DNA of 64,000 nucleotides from Nautilus pompilius (taxonomy: Eukaryota > Mollusca > Cephalopoda > Nautilida > Nautilidae), in assembly GCA_018389105.1 (NCBI GenBank), contig JACATO010001085.1, forward strand, positions 744,001 to 808,000, given 5' to 3'. Shown one piece after another: positions 11,701 to 23,700 of this stretch. Numbering within the stretch: the first letter of the stretch is position 1; every line of letters starts with the position of its first letter. Below the pieces are notes generated by a model. That model was not told the origin of the DNA. It saw nothing but the letters and a program-made list of their open reading frames with translations, and ran no database searches. The translations under genes and the position numbers were made by a program.

Positions 11701-14700
11701 CTAGTAATTCCTAATTAAAAGTTTCTCCGCATGACATCGAATTTAGTTCATTTATAACAAAGCAAAGAACATCGATTATCGCTTCATCTATAACGTAAGC
11801 ATATGACGTAAACAATAACCTCATCTATAACGCAAGTAAACGACGTCGATTATAGCTTCATCTATAACGTAAGCATATGACGTAAACAATAACCTCAACT
11901 ATAACGCAAGTAAACGACGTCGATTATCGCTTCATCTATAACGTAAGCATATGACGTAAACAATAACCTCATCTATAACGCAAGTAAACGACGTCGATTA
12001 TAGCTTCATCTATAACGTAAGCATATGACGTAAACAATAACCTCATCTATAACGCAAGTAAACGAGGTCGATTATCGCTTCATCTATAACGTAAGCATAT
12101 GACGTAAACAATAACCTCATCTATAACGCAAGTAAACGACGTCGATTATAGCTTCATCTATAACGTAAGCATATGACGTAAACAATAACCTCAATCTATA
12201 CGTAAGCATATGACGTAAACAATACCTCATCTATAACGCAAGTAAACGACGTCGATTATAGCTTCATCTATAACGTAAGCATATGACGTAAACAATAACC
12301 TCATCTATAACGCAAGTAACGACGTCGATTATAGCTTCATCTATAACGTAAGCATATGACGTAAACAATAACCTCATCTGTAACGCAAGTAAACGAGGTC
12401 GATTATAGCTTCATCTATAACGTAAGCATATGACGTAAACAATAACCTCATCTATAACGCAAGTAAATGACGTCGATTATCGCTTCATCTATAACGTAAG
12501 CATATGACGTAAACAATAACCTCAACTATAACGCAAGTAAACGACGTCGATTATCGCTTCATCTATAACGTAAGCATATGACGTAAACAATAACCTCATC
12601 TATAACGCAAGTAAACGACGTCGATTATCGCTTCATCTATAACGTAAGCATATGACGTAAACAATAACCTCATCTATAACGCAAGTAAACGACGTCGATT
12701 ATAGCTTCATCTATAACGTAAGCATATGACGTAAACAATAACCTCATCTATAACGCAAGTAAACGACGTCGATTATAGCTTCATCTATAACGTAAGCATA
12801 TGACGTAAACAATAACCTCATCTATAACGCAAGTAAACGACGTCGATTATAGCTTCATCTATAACGTAAGCATATGACGTAAACAATAACCTCATCTATA
12901 ACGCAAGTAAACGACGTCGATTATAGCTTCATCTATAACGTAAGCATATGACGTAAACAATAACCTCATCTATAACGTAAGCATATGACGTAAACAATAA
13001 CCTCATCTATAACGCAAGTAAACGACGTCGATTATAGCTTCATCTATAACGTAAGCATATGACGTAAACAATAACCTCATCTATAACGCAAGTAAACGAG
13101 GTCGATTATAGCTTCATCTATAACGTAAGCATATGACGTAAACAATAACCTCATCTATAACGCAAGTAAACGACGTCGATTATAGCTTCATCTATAACGT
13201 AAGCATATGACGTAAACAATAACCTCATCTATAACGCAAGTAAACGAGGTCGATTTAGACTAATCTAAATGTAAGCAAAAACGTAAATTGTAGCCTTATT
13301 TATAACGTAATCATACGACGTCGATTACAGTCTACTCGACAACGTAAGAATATTGCGCTCATTATAGCTTTAACTATAACGTAAGGATATGACGTCGATT
13401 ATAGCCTAATCAGTAACGTAATCAGGTGATGTCTATTATAGCCTCATCTGTAACACAATCATATGACGTCAATTATAGCGCCATATATAACGTAAGTATA
13501 TGATTGTAGCCCCCATCTTTTCATAAGTATATTACGTCGATTATAGACCCTACTATATCTAAACACGATGTAGATATAGCTTTTTATATTTAAGCACATG
13601 TCCTACATAGCCTCATCTATACGTAATTAAAGGACGTCATTTATAGCTGTATTTACCAAGTATCCATATGACGTCGATAATTGCTTCATCTATAATGTAA
13701 GTATATGATCTCGATTATAGACTTATCTACAACGTAACCATATCATTTCAATTATATTCTGAACTATGACGTAATCTTATGACGTAGAATACATCCTCAT
13801 CTATAATGTGATAATTTAACTTCGATTATTGCCTAATCTATAAGCTAATCATATGACGTCGATTATAGATTTATCTACAACGTAAGCATATCGTGTAGAT
13901 TATAACCTCGTCTGGAAAGTAAGCATAATACGTCGATCATAGCCTCGTGTATAACGTAACCATTATGTTATCGATTATGGCCTCATCTATAATGTAGGTA
14001 AATGAGGTCGACTGTAGCCACATTCATAAAGTAACCATATGCCGTAAATTATAACCTACTCTAAATATTAGCAAAAACGTCGATTATAGCCTCATTTATA
14101 ATGTAATCATATGACGTCAGTTACAGTCTACTCAATAACGTAATAATATTAGGTCGATTATAGCCTCAACTATAACGTAGGCATATGACATAGATTATAG
14201 TCTCATCTACAACGTGATCATATGATGTAGCTTATGATCGCATTTGTGATGTAAGCATTTTACGTCGATTAATGTCACATCTATAACGGGATGATATGAC
14301 GTCGTTTATAGTCTCATGTATAACGTAAGCTTATTACCTTGATTATAGCCTCAACTATAACGTAAGCAAATGACGTCGATTGTATCTTCATCTATAACGT
14401 AATCGTATTTCCTCAATTATAGCCTCATTTATAATGTAATCATATGACGTCAGTTACAGTCTACTCAATAACGTAATAATATTAGGTCGATTATAGCCTC
14501 AACTATAACGTAGGCATATGACATAGATTATAGTCTCATCTACAACGTGATCATATGATGTAGCTTATGATCGCATTTGTGATGTAAGCATTTTACGTCG
14601 ATTAATGTCACATCTATAACGGGATGATATGACGTCGTTTATAGTCTCATGTATAACGTAAGCTTATTACCTTGATTATAGCCTCAACTATAACGTAAGC

Positions 14701-17700
14701 AAATGACGTCGATTGTATCTTCATCTATAACGTAATCGTATTTCCTCAATTATAGCCTCATTTATAACGTGTGCAGATGTTTATTTTCTCGTATCGGCAT
14801 GATATGACGTTGATTATAGCCTCTTCTATAACGTATGCGTATCATTTCGATTATAGACTCATCTATACGTTTATTTCGGAATTACTTTATAACAACTTAA
14901 TTCTGTAGCAACGAACTGCAGTTCTCTCTTAATGATAGTTGAAATTTCCAGCGGAATTAAAACAGTTCACGTCATTTTCTTTTTTTTAATGTTGTCGTTT
15001 TATTTCCATCGAAAATTAAAAAATTATTTCAATTGTACCAACAGTTTAATTCTCCTTGAAATATTTAAATTTTGTATTTTTAAAAATATACATTCCATTT
15101 TTTTTGTCAGTCAAATACATTTTAAAACTTATTCTAAATATTTTTTGAAAATACTTTCACCAAAAAAGCAGCACGGAATGGATGTCTTTCTTGGCCTCTG
15201 CAGCGAAAATACCCGTATGGTCTCAGAATGGTCGCTCATTTTTCGTGTACATAAACGACACCTCCTTACGAATTGGAATAGCCAATGTGATAGTGGTCCG
15301 TTGAGCACTTTTATGTTTTCACTTAATTACCTCCCCTTACTTGAAAGTAGATTTGTGTTTCTCTGTCCTCAGATTTTGTTGCACGTTTGCATTCTATGGC
15401 ATTACACAATACTTCTAATTATCCTGCTACATGTAAACTCACACTGCATAAGAGAGTTAAGGAAAAGCCGTGTCCTCGTAGATGACTATCACCTGAAGTA
15501 TTCCCAGGAAGATTTCCAAGAGATTCTCCAGCGAACATGGAGAAAGCAGCGAAGAAATGAATAACAGTTTGTTTTTTAATTATCTCAGAAATATAAGGCG
15601 AGAGGTCTTTCGAACTTCATAAATTGGAAGATTTTGGGAGCTTTATGGAATACATTCCGCCAAAAGAACTGAGGCCCGGCAATTCAAGACGGGACTACTG
15701 ATGGAGATATAGTTGACATCAGTCATGACGAGGATTGATCAAGACAACATTGAAAACATAAAAGATAAAAACCATTTTCTAAAGTTTACTTTTCATGTTT
15801 TTCATTAATTTTAGTTCAGGGAAATAAATGGAATAAACCAATGTTTAAAATAATTAGAGAATACACCAAAGTAGCGGTTTTCCACTCTTTAGTTTAACGA
15901 AAATATTTAATGGACCGTCGCAATGATTATTATTTTTAATATTAACCTGTTTTAACACTTATTCTATTATTCACCAATATTTATTCACATTAAAATACAT
16001 TAGATTATTATCAATGTATAGACAATATTTGTGACATTTTTTTTAAATTAAATAGCGAGAATTCGATTATTACCTGCTTTTTCAATAGAGTTTTAGACCC
16101 TCACTTATCACTAATATGATTATCGTATTTTTTATGGACATTTTTCATTTTATTCGAAAGAATTATTAGAAATCTTTCATAAAAACCCTTTTCTTAATGC
16201 TTTTTTCCCCCGTGTGTGTTATGTTCTAATAGCAAGTAATTTCTAATCTCTCTCACCTGCAGTTCCTCACCTTTCCAAAAACAGTGAGACTATCGGGCAC
16301 TTTCTGAGCGAGAGGAAAGTAGCAAGACCAATTGTTTCCGTCATTAATGACCACTCACTCTTCAATTAGTAATGGACTGATCGTTCTACACACATCTCTG
16401 CTGAAACAAAGAACGCATCTCATTCGCGTTTCTTCTGTTTATTGCTATCATTTTTCAAAATCACGTAATATCGAATCCGCTTTTGTAAATTGCAGGAGAC
16501 TATGGAACCGGAAGAGATTCGCCTTGTCTGACCCCCCTTCTCGTTCTTTGCTAGTGGATTCTATTAACAATTTTCGGAAATTAATGACACTTTTAACACA
16601 AAATATTTGTAGAATGAATTTGCATTATTTACTTATTTATTTGTAATCACACACAATTATTTTAAACCGTTTATTACACTAGGTGATTGCAGAGCACCAC
16701 CGAAGATAGAAAATGGTTACCTGAAACAACGTTTCCTCAGAAAACATCCGTCGTTCAGACACAACCAAGTGGTGCGATACAAATGCAACGCAAACTTCAC
16801 AATAATCAGTTCGATCTCCAAGGCCATTTGTCACAGTGGCCACTGGCGGCGCTATAATCTCGCCTGCATACGTAAGTATACTTGGTCTGATTTGTGTCGA
16901 CGAAAATCTGTATCTGAAACAAATAAGCGAACGGCGGCTCGGGTCGGGTGACTAGGTCTGTATGAAAGGGTTAACCAGACGGCGCAGAGCCGTCTCTCCA
17001 AATAGAGTAACCCGCAATGGTTTATATTCTGTGATGCGCGGAAGGGTTTGTGAAGTTCTGTTAACGAGAGGAGCAAGTGCGGAATTCGAGGGCATTGTTA
17101 GCCCATTCCTGGCAGGGCGAAGAAAATATAGGGCGGTTCCTTCTAGTGTGAGAATAAAGGGGGCTTGTACTACTGTTTGATCTTTCACAGCCGTCTGCGG
17201 GGCCCCGCCGGATTTGGAAAATGGCCATGTTGACACGCGTTTTGATCATCGACTTCTGGGCAGAAGAATGTTCGGAGCGCACGAGGTTGTTCGGTACCGA
17301 TGTAACAAAGGACACAGCAACTGCGCCGACCTTGGAATGGCTGTGTGCCGAAACAGCCAATGGAGTGTGACCAGACTCTGCTGCAGCGGTAAGTCACGCA
17401 GTCGTTACTTTAATAAAGGGAGATAATTGTGTTCCGCGCTACAGCATTTAAAAGAGAGAATGAAATCTAAACGAGTCCTGGTTAATTTATTTAAATATTT
17501 CCGGTTTTGTTGTGTTAAATTTACAGGGAGATTGGTGGGGTTTTTTAAAAAAAATGTTAATGGTTATAATATGAATATATTCACAGGCTATTTTGTAGCA
17601 ATTTTTATGGAATGTCAACTTGCTTGTTGCAGAACAAAAGACAGTATTGATTATGAATTTAGAAACAACAGTAGTATATTTGACTGCACCATTAACTAAA

Positions 17701-20700
17701 TCAACAATTAAAACCAAAGCAAAAAGTCTGACACTGCATCTGCTTAGAAGTTATATTTTAAACTTTGTATTATAATTTTTTTAAAGTTTTCTAGGTGCAT
17801 GAGAAATACCACAGAGATCTCCTCCTTAAACTGCCACTATTGTTATTTGTTGATGTACTCTAATTTCTCACTTTTCTGGAGCTTAAATCAGCTACTACAA
17901 CTGTCATTGTCAACAGAGTATTAAATGGCTAATGGGAGATGGGAGAGGTAACTATTGTCTGACAACATCAAAATTAAAAAAAAAAAATGCCACCCCAAAA
18001 ATTATAAAGTACATTTTTTAAATATTTTCTTTAAGTATGAAAAAAAAATATTTATCTCTTTTTAATGACTACATCAACTAAATAGATTTTAAAAAAATAT
18101 ATTAAAATTTTTGTATAATATATATACTATGGATATTCAAATGAAACCAAGCCTGATACGATTGCAGATATTTTATTTTCAGTTGGGTATCATTTGAACA
18201 TCCCCAACATCAGGTATTGTAGCAATCCCTGCATGATGTACATAACCAGCGTTTAAGTTTATCCAGATGAAGCAGATGCAAATAATAATTTTTTTCTTTC
18301 ACTATTTAATTTCAGAAAATTGCACTTCTCCACCAGTTGTAAGAAATGCTGTGCACAATGAAAGTGCAACACAAAATAACTTTAGTGAAGGTGCTGTGGT
18401 TAAGTATACTTGTGAAAAGCATTACTTGCTAAGAGGTTCTGAGAAGGCATTTTGTAAGAATGGACTATGGACTGTACCTAAATTATTTTGTGAAAGTTGT
18501 AAGTAGAAGTGAAAAATTTGTTTCTGTACCTATGCCTAATGCATGAAAGAAAAAAAGAAAGCAAATTTCTGACACTGCCTATTTCACTAAACTGAATTTT
18601 TACAATAAGTTATAGGAGTATGCAGCTGATAATTGTCTTCTTTCTTTGGTTTTGTATTGTAGTCATTGTGAAAAGTAGTTTCATTATCTTGTTGTTACAG
18701 CGTATATCAAGGAAGTTATGTTGCAAGCCCCTTTTCCCTGCAGCAATGATCAATTTTTAGTACTGTTTGTACCCTATGTAGGGGTGATAAATGTAAATGT
18801 ATATCTACTAGAAGACCAATGTCTGGATATCTGTGCGAGAGAGAGAGACCAAAATGACAAGTCAGATTGATTAAAGCTGAAAACTTACACCATGAACTGG
18901 TACTTTTCTGCATTAATTCATAGTCTGCTGTTATTCTCTAAGCCTTCAATATGCCTGAATACGCACACATGACAGGAATGCCACTGATGCTGATATAAGA
19001 ACATATCTGTTAGGTGTTCCACACCTTTGATTTCTACCAAACAATCATCTAATCACATTAAAAAGATACCAGGTATTTTAAAGCATGATAATCATTATTG
19101 TATTGGTTGAATGACTTAAGTTATATTTTAACCTTTGATACATTACAAAAAAGTATGGTGTGTGTGTTATATCTCTAGTTTTTCTACTTCAAAGCACAAG
19201 ATGGCTGTCTCTGAAGCACTGATATGAAAATATTTATTTAGTTCTTATATGCATGTGTTGAAACTGAATAATTAGCAGTTGTATATGTTAAATTATATGT
19301 CCTCCTTCAAAAATGAACATTTATGCTTACTATTGTTGTGTTTGTTTGTTTAATTTTAGCTGGATGTGGGAAACCACCTATGTTGAAGAATGGCCACATT
19401 CATCGTCGGTTTTCCAAAAGAAGCCACTTTCGAGAGCACGAAATAGTGAGATACAGCTGCAATGATGGATACAGTCTTAAAAGTGTATTTGGAATGGCTG
19501 TGTGTCAGGGAAAAGTTTGGAAACATTTTCATATTCAATGCACAAGTTAGTGATTTTTATAAACATTTTTCATAAAATCTCATGCTGATGGTGGCAGGCT
19601 CATTGTAGATGATAACTGCACTTAAGAAATAAACTGAAACATTTACTGTCAGTTCTGATGTTGCATCTGTAGCACTTATTTGTACCTTAAATAGCAGTTT
19701 TAAAAATGAACCAGTGGTCACAAAAAAAGGGCTATAAAATCTTAATGATGATGACCTTTGAATCAAGTATCTGATCACAAAAGATTTTGTGAACCCCCTT
19801 CCTCCTCCAATATAAGCAAGATGACAGATGCTGTTTTCTGTGGCAAAACATGAGATGATGGGAGGTAAAATGTATTTTTATTTTTCTTGTTAATCCTCAG
19901 TACTTTATGAGAATGCACAGTTCACCTGTCTTGCAAACACTTATTTGGTAATTTCTGTAACATATATACCTTTGTGTGTAGGTGGTGGTGTCTCAGGTCT
20001 CTGATGTGTCTAGTGTGTAGTGGTGGCTTTTGGTGCTTTCTGGCTGATGCATGCTATCCTCTACACCACTGGCTAGCCACAAGGCGAAAAGAAAGCCGAG
20101 TGCGTAAGTCTCTCCTGCCAGTACATAACCTCTCCACAGTCAAAACTTCTGTAGTGCATCCTCGTGGCAATGCATGGCAACTGGACACCTTTTGGCTCCA
20201 GGCTAAACTACAGAGGATCTCAGAGCCACATGGGCCCTAGAGAATCACCATGCAGGCCCACCTGTGTGTGGACACACCCTGATGGTGATTCAACCATGTC
20301 CCTGCTTGGGTTATAGCACCAGTCATGGTCTAAATGGCGGGAGGGACACTCTCTCTGAGCAGAGGAGACCTACACAGTCCAATGGTGAAGTGTCAATAAC
20401 AGGTGTTAAGCACCTGAGAAGCTTGATAAAACAAGCCCAAATCTTTTCTTACATCATGATAGTCAAAGTCAAGTCAAATCCATGCTGGCCTGGTCATCTC
20501 CCGGCTTACCAAGGTCCGCACTGTGAGGATAGTGGGCCTCGCAGTGATAAATCAGCAACCACTACACTCACCTGCCAGAACTGTGGGTAAGTCTACATCA
20601 GAAAGCAACCTTATTTGAAACACTAAAATGTATGTACTACAACTAAAGCTCCAAGTACAAATGAAACAACCCAGCAGCACAAGTGCTAATGCTGTAACAA

Positions 20701-23700
20701 ATCTTACAAGTATGCAGGGAGCTGAATGAAACATCAGCTGTGGTGTGAAAAGAACTTGGACACAGTAGAAATCTCAACAGCTCCCAACAGAGCAAGAGGA
20801 TGACACTCATGTTACCAAACCTTTGCATTACTCAAAGAGTGGTAAACTACATCACCCAGAAAGTCTTAAGGTTATTATCTGGAAGGGAATACAAAAACAG
20901 TCAAGCCCTCATCAGACAGTCAAGAGATTAAGAAAACTATTCTTGATTCCAAATGACCTACAAGTTTTCATCAGAGGCAAAGAGAGAAGTAGGAGAGTTG
21001 AAGTGCGGTGCAAGGATAGGTCATCTGCTGAATCTCTACATAAGAGACTCAACCAAATCTGTAAAGAACAGAAAGTAAACATTTTCTGCACCCTTGGCTC
21101 CGAATACAATGAACGCAGAACATCCAAAAATAGCAGTAACCGTGTTCACAAAATCCAACTTGAAACTCAGCCTTCAGATTGTATCCCACCACCTTACATC
21201 AATGATTGCTCACAAGGAACTGAGGATATCACATCCTCCAGACTACTGAAGATACTTCAGTGGAATGCCCAATCTCTCAATAACAAACTAGATGAATTCA
21301 AACCTCTTACTGGATGAAAATATAGATATTGCTCTCATTTGTGAATCTAGAATAGAGGAAAGTGATGCATGGACAAAAAGAGTAAAAGGATATACTCTCA
21401 CCAACTTTGAAGGTGGTGGTGTGTGCATTCTCACTCAATCTAAATTTGGGATTTCTAACATCTCAACTCATTACTCTGAAGTGACCGAATACATCAGTGC
21501 TCAAATAACTGTAAACAAGAACTTCTTACATGTAACATCAATCTATGCTCATGAAGGATGCAAGAATAGCTCTGAGCTCGACAGCTTGGGCAATATCAAA
21601 CACTCATTTTTGGCAGGAGACTTCACTGTTAAAAACTCCCCGTAAGGAAGCAGCAAGAATGATGCATCAGGCAACCATCTCCAAGATTGGATCCACAACC
21701 ACAACATTGTTGTATTAAATGGCAATGAGCACACTTACCAAAACCACTCCAGTGGACAGACAGACATTATTGATATTACAATGGCCAGCCCAGATAATGC
21801 TGCACAAGTAGTCAAATGGAAGGTTCTGGATGACAGCCTAGGCAGTGATCACTTTCCAATAGAGACACAACTTGAGTATGCAGAACATGGAATTTCCAGT
21901 GCTAGTGCATCAAGATGAAATATCAGAAAAGCAGACAGACCACTTTTTAAGACCCTAGTGGGATGTAACATATCTAGCAACTACAATGTACTGCAACAAG
22001 AGAATACCATCAAGCTTGCTCAGATTATCACTACATGTATAACTGATGCAGCAAAAGTGAGCTACCCCCTGACCAAAGTTCACGAGACCTCCAACCCCAT
22101 GGTGGATCAAGGATATCGCCTCAGATAAAAGGGCAAAATGCAAAGCCAGGCATAAATGGAAAACAACCAGAAGGATATCAGACAAGATAGAATACAAAAG
22201 ACAACAGGCAACAGTGAAAAGGAATATTAAGCTGTCCAAGAGGCTTTCATGGAGGAATTTTATTGGATCCTTGAACAAAGACACTCCATCAAGAATAATA
22301 TGGAAAAAAAATCAAAGCTATCAATGGAAATTTCAAAGATGATCAACCTGCAATTTGTCAGGAAGGCCAGATGATTACGGACCATAAGGAACAGGCCCAT
22401 CTCTTTGGTGTTCACTACTCATCAAAATGCCACACAGAGGACACAACCTATGATGCTCTCTTAACATGCAAGAGCTGTAGATGGCCATGGATGAACTTAC
22501 TAACTCAGCACCTAGTCCAGACAAGATTCATAACCAAATGCTTATAGACACGCTACCAAATGGGAGAACTGCCATTCTAAATCTTTTCAATCAAATTTGG
22601 ACAAGTGGTGAATATCTGTCAACATTGATGTCAAGTCAGATAATTCCATTGCTGAAACCTAATAAAGACGAGCAAAGTATCAAATCTTACCGACCTGTGG
22701 CCCTTACTTCCTGCCTTGGCAAGCTTATGGAGAAGTTAATCAGTAAGAGACTCATATGGAGACTCCATAACGACAAGATCCCACATAGATCCTAGTGTGG
22801 TTTTCGTCCCAAATCAGGCACCATAGATGCTCTACGTCAACTAACTGAAAAGTGCCATGACACCTTACACAAGGAATACACCATAGTGGTTCTGATAGAT
22901 CTGGAGGGAGCCTTTGACAAAGTGTGGTGGGATGGTATCATTATCAAGGCAGCAGAAATTGGCATATTTGGCAGACTCCTAAAACTGCAAAGAAGTTTCT
23001 TGAGTAACCACACTATTCAAACCCAAATAGCAAATGAAATTTCAGAAAAATTCAAGATCAACACAGGAACTCCACAAGGGGCAGTTCTCAGCCCGCTGAT
23101 ATTCACTATCATGATGTACGATATTCTGTCTGTTGTTCCCGAATCTTGTCAACAAGTCACCTATGCTGACGATGGCACAACCTTCATAACTCACAAAAAT
23201 CTTGATTATGCAGTATCACAACTCAATATATGCATGAAGGCCATAGACAGGTGGGCAAAAGAGTGGAAATTGAAAGTCTCCAAGGAAAAAACAGAATACA
23301 CAGTAATTACGAAAAAGAGAAAGAACTCTCTGCCATTAGACAATCTTGGCATACAGCTGGATGGCGAAAGGATTAAATACAACAAGAACTCAATGATCCT
23401 AGGCTTCACTTTAGACCCTAGTCTCACCTGGCAGTGCATGTGGACCAACTTGTTGAAGATTGCACCAGACTATCTCATGAAAACCATCACTTCACATTAT
23501 GCAGCAAAGCACAAGTAAAAAGACTGTCAGCTATTCAAAACTCAGCTCTTTGTTTGATCACAGGAGCTCTCAGAACAACCTCAGCAGCAGCATTAGAAAT
23601 TGAAACTGACATTCCTCCTCTGGACCTATATATAGAATCAGTGATTCTAAACAGGTGACTTAGCTGTCATTTCATGCCCATAGATTCCCCAGGGCACCTT

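Larger units (their letters stand above)
11731..14870. repeat. Satellite array of 37-bp units within intron 1
   Basis: The whole block is made of about 37-bp units of the type TCGATTATAGC-CTCATCTATAACG-TAAGCATATGACG. From 11772 to about 13253 the units form a homogeneous 74-bp repeat; from 13256 to 14870 they are diverged monomers. Each unit carries TATAACG and usually GACGT, with several CpGs. The units are contiguous and have no spacers. The array lies wholly inside intron 1, so it would be transcribed with the CCP gene if exon 1 is used. Confidence 0.93.

Noticed and set aside
11731-14870. Regular repeats resembling a CRISPR array
   Set aside because: The units are contiguous 37/74-bp tandem repeats with no unique spacers, and the context is a eukaryotic intron.
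14932-15564. A 210-codon open reading frame
   Set aside because: It is dominated by Phe, Leu, Ile, Lys and Asn from T/A-rich DNA, shows no domain, and lies in intron 1; probably chance.
16496-16560. Possible extra exon after an 'aaattgcag' acceptor-like site
   Set aside because: The following frame runs to a stop without a donor in phase, lacks CCP cysteines, and is not needed to join exon 1 to exon 2.
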